DNA of 64,000 nt, from assembly GCA_947290775.1 (NCBI GenBank), contig CAMYPM010000001.1, forward strand, positions 1 to 64,000, read 5' to 3'. Within the stretch, counting starts at the first letter, position 1. Every line of letters starts with the position of its first letter. The notes beneath the pieces are model-generated. The model was not told where the DNA came from. It made no database searches and saw nothing but the letters and a program-made list of their open reading frames with translations. Shown here piece after piece: positions 16,232 to 25,927 of this stretch. The translations under genes were made by a program, and so were the position numbers. The stretch is from an uncultured Bacteroidales bacterium. Lineage in GTDB: Bacteria > Bacteroidota > Bacteroidia > Bacteroidales > Porphyromonadaceae.

Positions 16232-17377
16232 ATGCTTCGCATGAAGAGCATCAATTCGGTGAATATACGCGAGCTAAGGCGCAGGAGGAAGCAGAGGTTC
16301 CTTTTCTTGAATAATACAAGAAAAAGTGTGCTGATCACTACCCTAATCATGAGTCTCCTGCTTGCAGCGGTCATACTGACTTCATCTGTCTTCTATTATG
16401 GATTGCTGACACCGGAGCGTACGCTCAAGACCGGCGAGCTGCTTTCTTATCGTACCATTGTATCGCTTATTGTGAGTGTATTCTATTTCTATATCTTGCT
16501 CAGCGTGCAGTTGTGGGCGATCAATCGGTATTCCATACAGCAGTACCAGTTGTGGTTAATCCTTTTGGGTTTGCTCGGAGGTATGCTGTTGCTCTCTGTA
16601 AAGATTACCGAGATGCAGCAACGGTGGTTTAGTAATGGTCTCCCATTACAGATGAACATGACTGTGCTTTACGTAAAAGATGTAGTGATCGTTTTTCTTA
16701 CTTTCCTCTTCTCCATGACTATATTCTTAATGAAGCAGAACCATAATAAAGTGGTAGAGGTACAAGACTTGGAGATAGAAAATTTGCAAAACCGCTATAC
16801 TGCTCTGAAAAGCCAGACAGATCCTCATTTTCTCTTCAACTCCCTCAATACACTCAATGGACTTATCGGAGAGGATGATCAGCGAGCAAGAGAGTACGTA
16901 CAGCAGTTGGCTCAGGTCTTTCGACACTCCATGCGCAATAAGATGGTGGTACATCTTTCAGAAGAGCTTGACTTTGCACACTCCTACCTTTACTTGATGT
17001 GCATCCGTTACTTTGATTGCATAAATGTGAACTTTGACATTGATCCGCAGTATTTAGATTACTATATAATTCCCTCTGCGCTGCAGATATTGTTGGAAAA
17101 TGCCATCAAGCATAATGTGGCTACTTTGAAGAATCCGCTAAGCATTGATATACGTACCACTAAGGACGCTATAGAAGTAGTGAATAAGCTACAGAGGCGA
17201 GAGCTTCATACGGTAGATACGAGTAGCGGAGTTGGCTTAGAGAATCTAATGGAGCAGTATCGATTGATCTTTAATAAGGACATTTCCATTGTAGCAACGG
17301 AGTGTGATTTTATGGTATCATTACCACTTGTCTCCTCCTTGTCACAGTTAGAGCCACGAGCAAAAGCCTTGATATGA
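16232..17377 (+). CDS. LytS/YehU-type sensor histidine kinase
   Basis: Membrane sensor kinase of the His_kinase class that pairs with LytTR regulators. Four predicted membrane helices lie in residues about 30-165 with almost no periplasmic part, so the signal may be sensed in the membrane. A helical linker follows (KVVEVQDLEIENLQNRYTALKSQ). The phosphoacceptor is His199 in QTDPHFLFNSLNTLNGLI, and the ATP-binding N box is QILLENAIKHN. The C-terminal glycine box is GVGLENLMEQY. 381 aa. Its stop overlaps the ATG of the regulator gene by 4 nt (ATGA), so the two are translationally coupled. Confidence 0.93.
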   Translation: MLRMKSINSVNIRELRRRRKQRFLFLNNTRKSVLITTLIMSLLLAAVILTSSVFYYGLLTPERTLKTGELLSYRTIVSLIVSVFYFYILLSVQLWAINRYSIQQYQLWLILLGLLGGMLLLSVKITEMQQRWFSNGLPLQMNMTVLYVKDVVIVFLTFLFSMTIFLMKQNHNKVVEVQDLEIENLQNRYTALKSQTDPHFLFNSLNTLNGLIGEDDQRAREYVQQLAQVFRHSMRNKMVVHLSEELDFAHSYLYLMCIRYFDCINVNFDIDPQYLDYYIIPSALQILLENAIKHNVATLKNPLSIDIRTTKDAIEVVNKLQRRELHTVDTSSGVGLENLMEQYRLIFNKDISIVATECDFMVSLPLVSSLSQLEPRAKALI

Positions 17378-18150
17378 GAGCAATCATTGTAGAAGACGAG
17401 TATTACACAGCACGCACATTGCAGGGGCTTCTCCAAAAGCTCGAGCCAGATATAGAGGTGCTACAAGTGTTGCAGAGTGTAGAAGAGTGCGTGGAGTGGT
17501 TTGGCGCCAATTCGCAGCCCGACCTTGCCTTTATGGATATTCACTTGGCGGACACGGATGTATTTACTCTTTTTGATCGTGTATCGGTTACTTGCCCCAT
17601 CATCTTTACCACCGCTTATGAAGAATATGCACTGAAAGCGTTTGAGGTGTATAGCATCGATTACATTCTAAAGCCGATCGTCGAGAGCGATCTAAAACGG
17701 GCTTTGGATAAAGCGAAGCGTGCCATGGGCAGTACCCAAGAGGATCGAAGCAGTATGCTGGAGGATATGATAAAAGCTTTAAAAGAGACCCAAGAAGAGT
17801 ACAAGAGCCATCTCCTGATCCCTTACCGAGATAAGCTATTACCCCTTTCTGTGGATAAGATTATCTACATACGTGCTGAGAATAAGGGAGCGGTGATCGT
17901 TACCGCTGATGGTAAGGAAAACTTTATTGACTATACACTTGATCGCTTTGCGAAGCAGCTTAGTCCACATCGTTTCTTTCGAGCAAATCGCCAGTACTTA
18001 GTGGCTCATGATGCCGTAGAGAGCGTATCGATATGGTTCGGAGGCAAGCTGACGCTCAACCTCATCATGCCGACGCCGGATAAAGTAGTAGTTAGTAAGG
18101 CAAAGAACAAAGAGTTCAAGGAGTGGTTCCAGCGAGCTCAAAAGAAATAG
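17374..18150 (+). CDS. LytTR response regulator
   Basis: Two-domain transcription regulator of 258 aa. The receiver domain (1-120) has the phosphorylated Asp55 in AFMDIHLADTDVF, acidic residues VEDE near the start, and the conserved Lys in YILKPI. After a linker, the LytTR DNA-binding domain covers about residues 150-255 (IPYRDKLLPLSVDKIIYIRAENKG, RFFRANRQYLVA). Output of the kinase encoded just before it. The TolC-adaptor-RND genes begin 42 bp downstream and are the natural target, but direct-repeat LytTR sites are not obvious in that gap. Confidence 0.93.
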   Translation: MRAIIVEDEYYTARTLQGLLQKLEPDIEVLQVLQSVEECVEWFGANSQPDLAFMDIHLADTDVFTLFDRVSVTCPIIFTTAYEEYALKAFEVYSIDYILKPIVESDLKRALDKAKRAMGSTQEDRSSMLEDMIKALKETQEEYKSHLLIPYRDKLLPLSVDKIIYIRAENKGAVIVTADGKENFIDYTLDRFAKQLSPHRFFRANRQYLVAHDAVESVSIWFGGKLTLNLIMPTPDKVVVSKAKNKEFKEWFQRAQKK

Positions 18151-18192
18151 TAGAGAACCTATTAATTTGATTTGTTACGTACATTTATATAA

Positions 18193-19590
18193 ATGAGTAT
18201 GAGAATAAAGAAAATAGTCCTTTTATCGGCACTGATACTCTGCTGTGGCGGAGTATCGGCACAGGAGGCAGCACAGCTTGATTTAGAGCAATGCCGTACT
18301 CTTGCTCTTGAGCATAATAGAAAGGTGCAAATGGCGCAGTTGGATGCTGTTGCTTCGGACTACCTGGTAAAATCGGCAAAAACAAAGTATTTGCCGCGAA
18401 TCGATTTCGTAGGCGGTTGGGTAAATCCCGGAGATAGAGCATTGCAACCCTTCGCCTTTAATTTTGATGTGCCGGGGCTTCTTCCTCAGGGCTTAGCAAT
18501 GCCTATGGATTTCTTATCCGTAGCCCCCGAGCAGATATTTACCGGAGGCTTTGTACTGCGTCAACCCATCTTTTTAGGCACTAAGATTGTACAGGCCAAC
18601 AAAATAGCAGGCAGTCTCTCTAATATAGCACACGAGGAGGTTATACTAAAGCAGGCTGATGTGATCGGTAAGGTGGATACGGCTTATTGGCGTGTAATAT
18701 CTGTACAGGAAAAGGTGCAGCTTGCTAAAGCATATAAGGCCTTACTGGACAAGCTAGCAAATGACCTTGAGAATATATATCAGGAGGGTATCATTACACG
18801 CAATGAATTGCTGAGAGTGCAAGTAAAGCAGAATGAAGTAGCCCTTTCGCTTGTTAAGGCAGAGAATGGCTTACAACTATCCCGTATGGCTCTTGCTCAG
18901 CTACTTGGAATGGACGAAGCCAATCTTGTATTGAGCAGTGCTGTGATTAGCGAGCAAGAGTTGATTCCGCGCTTAGAGTTACTCGCTGAACAGAAAGGGG
19001 ATCAAAGGGTGGAAATAGCTATGTTGAACGATAAACTGAAGTCTACCCAAGCTCTAAAAGCGATGGTTAAGTCTCAGTTCCTACCTAATGTATTCCTTAC
19101 AGCCGGATATGTGTGGGCTACTCCTAATATCTATAAAGGCTCGCAGCATAATTTCGGTGGGGATTGGGCCATTGGCATCGGGGTAAGAGTCCCGTTATTT
19201 ACCTGGGGGGATAGAATATACCAGACGCGTATGGCCGAACAAAAGGTGCAACAAGCGAAACTTGAGCTGGCAGAGGCCCAAGAGCTCATTGCCTTACAGA
19301 TAAAGAGGGATCAATTCCAATACAGCGAGGCTCTGAAAAAGATCGAGCTTACCAAGCTCTCTGTGCAGCAGGCAGCGGAGAATCTTCGCGTGGTGCAGAA
19401 TACTTTGGATGAGGGCATGAAGAGTACCAAAGATATTTTGGAGGCACAAGCTATGTGGGAAAGAGCCTCTTCCGACAATATAGATGCCCGCATAGAGGCA
19501 GCGACAGCACTAAGTGAGTTGGAAAAATCAACCGGTGCCCTATACCAGTACATAGAACAACACAATAACAGTCAACAGAAACAAAAGTAA
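18193..19590 (+). CDS. TolC-family outer-membrane efflux protein
   Basis: The outer-membrane channel of a tripartite efflux pump. Signal peptide (VLLSALILCCGGVSAQ), then two outer-membrane-factor repeats with long coiled-coil helices (LVKAENGLQLSRMALAQLL; QQAKLELAEAQELIALQIKRDQF) and amphipathic strands between (GGFVLRQPIF; IGIGVRVPLFTWGDR). 465 aa, typical of the family. First gene of the pump set; the adaptor starts 13 bp after its stop. The palindrome ATTTATATAAAT (18183-18194) overlaps its start codon and could affect translation or regulator binding. Confidence 0.92.
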   Translation: MSMRIKKIVLLSALILCCGGVSAQEAAQLDLEQCRTLALEHNRKVQMAQLDAVASDYLVKSAKTKYLPRIDFVGGWVNPGDRALQPFAFNFDVPGLLPQGLAMPMDFLSVAPEQIFTGGFVLRQPIFLGTKIVQANKIAGSLSNIAHEEVILKQADVIGKVDTAYWRVISVQEKVQLAKAYKALLDKLANDLENIYQEGIITRNELLRVQVKQNEVALSLVKAENGLQLSRMALAQLLGMDEANLVLSSAVISEQELIPRLELLAEQKGDQRVEIAMLNDKLKSTQALKAMVKSQFLPNVFLTAGYVWATPNIYKGSQHNFGGDWAIGIGVRVPLFTWGDRIYQTRMAEQKVQQAKLELAEAQELIALQIKRDQFQYSEALKKIELTKLSVQQAAENLRVVQNTLDEGMKSTKDILEAQAMWERASSDNIDARIEAATALSELEKSTGALYQYIEQHNNSQQKQK

Positions 19591-19603
19591 CGCAGAAAAT
19601 ATA

Positions 19604-20674
19604 ATGACTACACGTAGAGCTAAAAACGCCTTGCTACTGACCTGTTTTTTACTGATTAGTAGCCTTATTACCGCTTGTAGCAAAAAGAGTACAGCGGATG
19701 GGCAGGAAGAAAAAGAGGAGGTAATACCGGTTACTGTCATAAAGTCACAAAAAATGAAATATACTCCCCTCCTACGCTTCTCCGGTAATGCTGAGGAGTC
19801 GCGGAAGGCAGCGCTGGGAACTACGCTACCCGGACGAGTGGAAAAAGTCTACTGCTCTAAAGGTAGCTTTGTGCAGAAGGGAAAGCTCCTTGTAGAGATG
19901 TCTGACGAAATGCTCTTACAAGCCCAAATAGAAAATGATGCTATTAAACGTGACTTTGAGCGCATATCGCGTTTGCGTGATAAGGAGAGTATCAGCCAAA
20001 TGGAGTATGACCATGTAAAAGCAAAATATGATGCCTCTGTAGCTAAGGTCGCTTTGCTTAAGAAAAACACTTCTATTGTGGCACCTTTCAGTGGTATCGT
20101 AACAGATATCTTAGTCAACGAAGGCGAGAACTACATCTTTGTGCCTACAGTTACGGATAACTTGAAGGTGAAGGAAGGTGTTTTGGAGATATGTCAGGTA
20201 AATCCGCTTAAGGTAGTGCTGAAAGTAAATGAAAAGGAGATTAATAGCCTTACCATCGGGCAGAATGTAATAGTTCGCTTCGATGCAATGCCGACCGACT
20301 CCATTATAGGAAAGATAAACTTCATCTCTCCTGTACTTTCTGAGCTTACACGCACCGCATCAGTGGAGGTTTCTATACCTAATCCTAAGTTGCGTCTCAA
20401 GCCCGGCATGTATTGTAATGTGTCCGTTGAGCTTCCGGAGAGAGAAGGCGTATTTGTGCCACTCAATACGATCTATCGTCTTCCCGGCACGGCTGATGAA
20501 TATGTATTTAAGTTAAATGAGGATGGCCAAACTGTAACCCGCATTCAGGTTCAGCGTGCTGAAATGAATGAAGGAATGGTTCGTGTAGATGGAATCAATG
20601 AGGGAGATACAATCATCGTAGATGGTAAAAATAAGCTTAACGATGGTTCAACGGTCAATGTGGTAAAGGAATAA
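19604..20674 (+). CDS. RND efflux periplasmic adaptor lipoprotein
   Basis: Membrane-fusion protein linking the RND pump to the TolC channel. Lipoprotein signal with lipobox LITAC, Cys at about residue 25, anchoring it to the inner membrane. Then a barrel-sandwich (lipoyl-like) half-motif, LPGRVEKVYCSKGSFVQKGKLLVEM, a short alpha-hairpin (residues about 105-140), the second half (IVAPFSGIVTDILVNEGENY), a beta-barrel and a membrane-proximal domain (YVFKLNEDGQTVTRIQV). 356 aa. The hairpin is short, as in Bacteroidota HlyD-family adaptors of this type. Confidence 0.93.
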   Translation: MTTRRAKNALLLTCFLLISSLITACSKKSTADGQEEKEEVIPVTVIKSQKMKYTPLLRFSGNAEESRKAALGTTLPGRVEKVYCSKGSFVQKGKLLVEMSDEMLLQAQIENDAIKRDFERISRLRDKESISQMEYDHVKAKYDASVAKVALLKKNTSIVAPFSGIVTDILVNEGENYIFVPTVTDNLKVKEGVLEICQVNPLKVVLKVNEKEINSLTIGQNVIVRFDAMPTDSIIGKINFISPVLSELTRTASVEVSIPNPKLRLKPGMYCNVSVELPEREGVFVPLNTIYRLPGTADEYVFKLNEDGQTVTRIQVQRAEMNEGMVRVDGINEGDTIIVDGKNKLNDGSTVNVVKE

Positions 20675-20678
20675 ACCT

Positions 20679-23600
20679 ATGAAACTACCCGAATTCGGAG
20701 TCAAACGACCTATTGCCACCGCAATGGTATTTGTGGCGATCTTGGTAATGGGTATTTTTTCAATGACTAAGTTGCCTCTTGACCTCATCCCCAATGTCGA
20801 GTTTCCTTCCATTACGGTAATTACCGTTTATCCGGGAGCCTCTGCCGTTGAGGTTGAGGAGCAAGTTTCTAAGCCGCTGGAGGCTGTCCTCTCGGCTGCA
20901 GAGAACTTAGTAGAGATAAAGTCCACTTCTAAGGAGAATGTATCTTTCATACAGATGCGTTATGATTGGGGGGGAGATGTTACTACGGCAGCAAATAATG
21001 CGCGTGACCTTATTGAGTTGGTCAAGTCAAGGCTCCCGTCTCAAGCTCGTACCCCTATTATTTATAAGATCAACGCATCCATGATGCCTATAATCGGCTA
21101 TGCAATCAATGCCGATGAGAACTATAACGGATTAGACAATATCGTAGAGGATAAGATAGCCGCTCGCCTTCGTAAAATAAAGGGGGTTGGTACGGTTATC
21201 TACTTGGGGCAACCGGAGCGGGAAGTGCGTATCGAGTTGGATCCTGTCCGTATGCAAGCTTATGGTATGTCCGGCTCTCAGATCGCTCTTTTGCTGAAAG
21301 CAAATAACATCAGTGTACCTGCGGGCAATATAACGATGAGTGCCTATGACTTCGTCGTCCGAGTACCGGCTAAATATGAGAGTACGGAAGAGCTGAGCAA
21401 TACGGTATTGAAGTCTGTATCCGGACAGGTTGTGCGTCTTAAGGATGTGGCTACCGTAATGGATACCTATAAGAATCTGGACGTAGCTGCCACCGACCAT
21501 TTAGGCAAGGGAATGGCCCTTGTTGTGCAGAAGCAATCCGGTGCTAATACCGTAGAAGTGAGCAATGCTATACGGGCAGAAATGGAGCAGATACGTAAGG
21601 ATCTGCCGCCTGATGTACAAATGTTCGAAATGCTTAGCTCGGATGAGTTGATCGTAGCTGCGGTGAACAACCTTACTATGTCAATCTTCTTTGCATTGCT
21701 TTTCGTAACGATTGTGGTGCTGCTTTTCTTGAGAGACTGGAAGTCGAGCTTCATCGTCTTTATGACGATGCCGGTATCGCTTATCTCAGCATTTATCGTG
21801 ATGTACCTATTGGATTTCACGATTAATATTTTCTCTTTGGTATCACTCATTATAGCCATCGGTATGGTGGTGGACAATGCCATTGTGGTGCTGGAGAATA
21901 TTACGCAGCATATCGAGCGTGGTGCTAAGCCTAAGCTGGCGGCTATCTTTGGGGCATCGGAGATGGGGCTTGCCATTGCTGCTTCTACGCTCACAACCAT
22001 CGTGATCTTCCTACCACTTCTTTTCATGGGGGGAATTGTAGGGGTTATGTTCAAGCAGCTTGCCATTCTTACGGTGGTTTGTATGATCACATCGCTCTTT
22101 ACAGCCCTTACGCTTACGCCTATGCTGTCGGGTTACTTGCTTAAGGCGGCTCCGAGAGACAAGAATGCGAAGCGACATGGACGCTTATACCAGTGGAGTG
22201 AGCGTATGTTTGTGCGCTTGGAAAACGGCTATCGTAATTTCCTCGGCTGGGCTGTCTTCCATAAGGGAGTTACGCTACTTGTCTCTATAGGCCTCTTTGT
22301 GGGGGTTCTCTTCTTAGGTAAGTTTGTGGGCACCGACTATATCCCTGATATTGATGCCGGTACCGTTGTAATTTCTTTCGAGACTGAGCAAGGCTCTTCC
22401 CATAAGAATACCGAGGAGGTCGGTAAGAAGATCATCCAGATCATGCAAGATGAGATACCGGAGATGGTGGAAGGGGCTGTGGCCAGTATCACAGGTCAAA
22501 CAACGGATGCCAGTCTGACGGCTGTCGGCTTCAAGGAGGGAAAAAATGTAGGTTCCGTATTCTGTCACCTTAAGCCTGTAGACGAACGCAAGCGAAGCAG
22601 TCAGGAGATAGCGGATGCTATACGGCCACTCATAGAGGCAATACCTCAGATAGAGAAGGTAACTGTATCGGGTGGTAGTGCTATGGCAACGGCACTTACC
22701 GGAAATATGAAGCCGATTGAATTTATCATTTCCGGAAAAGATCTTTCTAAACTTAATGATGTGGCTTTTGACTTGCAACGTCGTGCTCAAGAGCATAAAG
22801 AATTTATGGGTGTGGAGACTACCGCTTCAGTGGGTAGCCGTGAGTTGCATGTGGAAATAGATAAGGATAAGGCATCTCAAATGGCTCTTAACTCAGCGGT
22901 GATCGGTATGCAGGTGCGTCAAAATCTTTATGGCGCCGAAGCCGGGGTATTTACTGAGAATGGTCGCGACTATGATATTACTATCCAGTATGCTCCGGAA
23001 TATCGTAACTCAAAAGAGCTGCTCAAGGAAATGCAGATTACGAACCTACTCGGACAGCAGGTACCACTTTCTGCAGTGTCTGAAATAGTAGAAACCGATG
23101 GACCCTTGCAGGTAGAGCGTATGGCGCAAGAGCGCTATGTAAAGGTTACTACCGGGCTTAATGATATCTCCTTGGGTGAGGCTACTAAGATTGCCCAAAC
23201 GCTCATTGATGAAACTGTGCTTCCCGAAGGGGTATCGCTTCGCATGGGTGGGCAGGTTGAGGATCAAAGTGACTCATTCGGTTCGCTTAGAGGGATTATC
23301 TTTATAGGTATTCTACTCGTATTCATGGTGATGGCTGCGCAATTTGAGTCTCTATTGGATCCCTTCATCATCCTATTCGCCTTGCCTTTTATGATTGTAG
23401 GTGTTATACTGGCCTTTTTGATTACTAATACCACGCTGAGTATAGTTTCCTTTGTCGGACTGATCATGCTTGTGGGTATTGTGGTGAACAATGGTATTGT
23501 GCTTATTGACTATACCAATATGCTTGTGAAGCGAGGCTATACGATACGCGATGCGGTACTGGAGGCCGGACACTCCCGACTGAGACCGGTGCTAATGACC

Positions 23601-23822
23601 TCTTTGACTACTGTACTCGGTATGCTGCCTATGGCACTGAGTACCGGTATGGGGCGTGAGCTATATGTGCCGTTAGGTATCACGATTATCGGAGGTTTGC
23701 TGGTATCCATGCTGGTAACCCTGATTGTAGTACCCACTATCTATGCATTCCTACATCAGGGTAGACTCAATCGTGAGCGTAAGCAACTGAGATTAATAAG
23801 AAGTGGAAAGGCTAAAGCTTGA
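20679..23822 (+). CDS. RND efflux transporter permease (HAE1/AcrB type)
   Basis: Proton-driven exporter of hydrophobic and amphiphilic compounds in the inner membrane, 1,047 aa. It has the two-fold RND layout: TM1 at the N-terminus (PIATAMVFVAILVMGIFSM), a large periplasmic porter loop, TM2-6, a second loop, and TM8-12. TM4 carries the proton-relay acidic residue in IGMVVDNAIVVLENI. TM10-12 include MLVGIVVNNGIVLIDY. It starts 4 bp after the adaptor stop. Substrate cannot be told from the sequence. Confidence 0.95.
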   Translation: MKLPEFGVKRPIATAMVFVAILVMGIFSMTKLPLDLIPNVEFPSITVITVYPGASAVEVEEQVSKPLEAVLSAAENLVEIKSTSKENVSFIQMRYDWGGDVTTAANNARDLIELVKSRLPSQARTPIIYKINASMMPIIGYAINADENYNGLDNIVEDKIAARLRKIKGVGTVIYLGQPEREVRIELDPVRMQAYGMSGSQIALLLKANNISVPAGNITMSAYDFVVRVPAKYESTEELSNTVLKSVSGQVVRLKDVATVMDTYKNLDVAATDHLGKGMALVVQKQSGANTVEVSNAIRAEMEQIRKDLPPDVQMFEMLSSDELIVAAVNNLTMSIFFALLFVTIVVLLFLRDWKSSFIVFMTMPVSLISAFIVMYLLDFTINIFSLVSLIIAIGMVVDNAIVVLENITQHIERGAKPKLAAIFGASEMGLAIAASTLTTIVIFLPLLFMGGIVGVMFKQLAILTVVCMITSLFTALTLTPMLSGYLLKAAPRDKNAKRHGRLYQWSERMFVRLENGYRNFLGWAVFHKGVTLLVSIGLFVGVLFLGKFVGTDYIPDIDAGTVVISFETEQGSSHKNTEEVGKKIIQIMQDEIPEMVEGAVASITGQTTDASLTAVGFKEGKNVGSVFCHLKPVDERKRSSQEIADAIRPLIEAIPQIEKVTVSGGSAMATALTGNMKPIEFIISGKDLSKLNDVAFDLQRRAQEHKEFMGVETTASVGSRELHVEIDKDKASQMALNSAVIGMQVRQNLYGAEAGVFTENGRDYDITIQYAPEYRNSKELLKEMQITNLLGQQVPLSAVSEIVETDGPLQVERMAQERYVKVTTGLNDISLGEATKIAQTLIDETVLPEGVSLRMGGQVEDQSDSFGSLRGIIFIGILLVFMVMAAQFESLLDPFIILFALPFMIVGVILAFLITNTTLSIVSFVGLIMLVGIVVNNGIVLIDYTNMLVKRGYTIRDAVLEAGHSRLRPVLMTSLTTVLGMLPMALSTGMGRELYVPLGITIIGGLLVSMLVTLIVVPTIYAFLHQGRLNRERKQLRLIRSGKAKA

Positions 23823-23829
23823 TGCTGTT

Positions 23830-24183
23830 ATGATGAAATTCATATATATAACTTGTAATATCAGCGGATTAGAGCAGATCGAAGAGCTGCTACGACGGAT
23901 GAAGATAAAGAACTATCAGATCATCCCGAAAGTATTAGCGGAGAGTGAGTTCGATATACCGCGTAAGGATACCGCCATATGGCCCAGCTACAATGCTAGC
24001 GTATTGGTGCAAGAGCCGGACGAGGAGAAGGCTTCCGCGCTCATTGATGAAATCTCTAAGCTCAATGAGCATGCCTTTAACAATAGTGAACTCATGAGTG
24101 CCCACATGTGGAGCATAGAGCGCTCTGCCGTTGTGAACGTAATACAAAAGATAGAGTCGCACAATCCATTGAAAGAAGAATAA
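23830..24183 (+). CDS. Small PII-like protein linked to the RND pump
   Basis: About 117 aa, cytoplasmic. The pattern MKFIYITCNISGLEQIEELLRRMKIKNYQIIPKV, a strand-helix-strand start as in PII/ferredoxin-like folds, followed by WPSYNASVLVQEPDEEKASALIDEISKL (second half of the same fold) suggests a PII-like small ligand-sensing protein. Homologues of this shape sit behind RND pumps in many Bacteroidota and proteobacteria. The frame runs back to 23803 inside the pump gene, but the ATGs at 23830 and 23833, 8 bp after the pump stop, are the natural starts. Role: probably a sensor or modulator of the pump (inference). Confidence 0.75.
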   Translation: MMKFIYITCNISGLEQIEELLRRMKIKNYQIIPKVLAESEFDIPRKDTAIWPSYNASVLVQEPDEEKASALIDEISKLNEHAFNNSELMSAHMWSIERSAVVNVIQKIESHNPLKEE

Positions 24184-24228
24184 AAGAGACTTTAGAAAAG
24201 GTGACGGAACGTGTATTCCGGTTGTGCG

Positions 24229-24268
24229 AAAAGGGTGTCGAAGGCATTGCCTCCGGCACCCTTTTTTA
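24229..24268 (+). terminator. Intrinsic terminator of the RND operon
   Basis: AAGGGTG(T)CGAAGGC pairs with GCCTCCGGCACCCTT and is followed by TTTT. The minus-strand version ends in TTTTCG, so it may also stop the converging gene at 24288. Confidence 0.85.
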
Positions 24269-24287
24269 AGTGCATCTTCGAAAGTCT

Positions 24288-25706
24288 TTACTTGTCGATA
24301 AAGAGCCTTACCGTACGTCCATTGGTACGCTTACCGTTGTAGTAGGTGCTGGCATCGTTCTTATCAAAGTAACATCCGTAAGCAAGCGTAGCGTCTGATT
24401 CGTGTGGCGTTGATGACCAAAAGTAACCGCGACTACCCTGATTGCTTACTGAGCCGTCGCGCAGTCTACCGGATGCAGGGAAAATACGGACTACCTTAGA
24501 GTCGTCAGCTTGGCTCCAGAACGAGTCGCCCTTGATATCCTCTATCGTAGTTTGATCGGTTACCTTACGTGCCGTAATTTCCAGACTCTTACTACCAAAC
24601 TCATCACTATAAATGCGGTACTTCCATGCTGATACATACTTAGTACCTTTGTAGCGTAGTGCTACGCACCAGCCGGCACCTTCCGAGTAGAAGTCACTGG
24701 TAAATTGTAGCTCCTCACCGGCTACCACTACCTTTTCCAATATAGCTTTCAGATCCTTTGCAAAGCCCAAATTGACCTTTGTATCATAGGGAATAATCGA
24801 TTCCCACTCTTGGCGAGAGGGGAGGTGATACTTCTTGCCGTTGATGGTAACCTTGCTGAATTTACTTACAGCATCTTCATAAGTAAAATAGCTGCTTACA
24901 TTACTGGCCTTTGTGGCAGCAAACTCATTCTCCTTGATGCCGATATTATACTCAGCTACCAACTCAAGGGGTAATAAGAGCTTGGGTTGAGGTGCTGCTT
25001 CGCGGTGTATGGTTAGTTCAGTGGCATCGGCATTCGCAGCGAGTGGTTTTGCTTCAAGCGTAAAGTCGGCCGCTTCGGTGCCCTCCGCTACAGTAAAGCT
25101 TTTCTGGGCATCGTCAATGGTTAGCTCAGATGCTTTTCCTGCCTTCAGCGTAAGCGTAAAGTCGCTTGCTGCGAGAGCCTTTTCGTCAATTACCTTTCCC
25201 TCGGTGTCGGTATAGGTACACTTACCGGTTACAACCCCCTTTCCACCGGTAGCAGTGAATTGAGATGGTGCAGCTTCAAAAGAGTAGCTGACACTTCCAC
25301 CGCGCACAATCTTAACGCTCTGCTTCTGTCCTTTGGCGGCTCCACTTGTCACAGTAGCTTCTATTTCAAAAGTGGTGGTGCTGCCGGCAACTACCGAAAA
25401 GGTCTTGCCTACCTCATCAAGGGTGATTTGCGTCGCATCTCCGGTAAGTAGCTTGAGCGTATATTCGCTGGGCTTAAGCGGTTTGCTGCTTATTTTTTCG
25501 CCTTCTGCGGAAAGCTCCTGCAATATGCCGAGGATCGTGCCGTCACCACCGGCAGCGGTCAAAGTAGCCGGCTCCGCATGAAACAGAGCTTTATAGCTAC
25601 CCTGCGGCTTTTGGGGATTGGGAGTCTGCGGCTCCTTGGGGTCCTTCTGACAACCGGCTACTACAAGCAGTGCCAGTAAGGGAATGATTGAAATGATTTT
25701 TCTCAT
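24288..25706 (-). CDS. Lipoprotein with Ig-like repeats and FISUMP-like C-terminal domain
   Basis: Surface or outer-membrane lipoprotein of 472 aa. Lipobox VVAGC with Cys at about residue 19, then a proline-rich spacer (KDPKEPQTPNPQKPQ). Two similar beta-rich domains follow, at about 38-135 and 138-235 (FHAEPATLTAAGGDGTILG and FEAAPSQFTATGGKGVVTG begin them). The C-terminal half (about 260-472) has the marks of the Fibrobacter succinogenes major paralogous domain: YHLPSRQEWESI, GYFWSSTP and GRTVRLFIDK at the end. Such proteins are thought to be secreted or surface binding proteins. It has a strong own promoter (25772-25801) and a repeat array behind it. Confidence 0.8.
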   Translation of the reverse strand: MRKIISIIPLLALLVVAGCQKDPKEPQTPNPQKPQGSYKALFHAEPATLTAAGGDGTILGILQELSAEGEKISSKPLKPSEYTLKLLTGDATQITLDEVGKTFSVVAGSTTTFEIEATVTSGAAKGQKQSVKIVRGGSVSYSFEAAPSQFTATGGKGVVTGKCTYTDTEGKVIDEKALAASDFTLTLKAGKASELTIDDAQKSFTVAEGTEAADFTLEAKPLAANADATELTIHREAAPQPKLLLPLELVAEYNIGIKENEFAATKASNVSSYFTYEDAVSKFSKVTINGKKYHLPSRQEWESIIPYDTKVNLGFAKDLKAILEKVVVAGEELQFTSDFYSEGAGWCVALRYKGTKYVSAWKYRIYSDEFGSKSLEITARKVTDQTTIEDIKGDSFWSQADDSKVVRIFPASGRLRDGSVSNQGSRGYFWSSTPHESDATLAYGCYFDKNDASTYYNGKRTNGRTVRLFIDK

Positions 25707-25771
25707 AATGAATAAAACTTTTTTACAAATGAAACTTATTCAGTGTCTTATTTCTTAATTGTGTGCTAATA

Positions 25772-25801
25772 CAAATATAGCAATTTGTGCCTATCTTACA
25801 A
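25772..25801 (-). promoter_or_regulatory. Promoter of the FISUMP-like lipoprotein gene
   Basis: TTG (25799-25801), 19-nt spacer, TATATTTG (25772-25779) on the minus strand; leader of about 60 nt. Array B begins 39 bp upstream of the -33 box. Confidence 0.8.
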
Positions 25802-25839
25802 TTGGAATTTTCGCTAAGAGCCTATCCCGAGGCTGCTAC

Positions 25840-25927
25840 AAAAGGTTCTGATGTTTCAAACGAAAGGTTCTGATGTTTCATTCAAAAGATCTGTATCTTT
25901 CATCTGAAAGGTACTGATCTTTTGTAT
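25840..25927 (+). repeat. 22-bp tandem repeat array B (4 units)
   Basis: Units at 25840, 25862, 25884 and 25906, 88 bp in all. Units 1 and 2 differ almost only in the first base and the last four bases; both carry AAAGGTTCTGATGTTTCA. Unit 3 holds the palindrome AAAGAT-CTGT-ATCTTT. The unit order matches array C (34074-34161). Confidence 0.92.

Noticed and set aside
24288-25706. BACON-type carbohydrate-binding lipoprotein
   Set aside because: The two beta repeats resemble Ig-like domains in general, but the BACON motif pattern is not visible, so only FISUMP-like is claimed.
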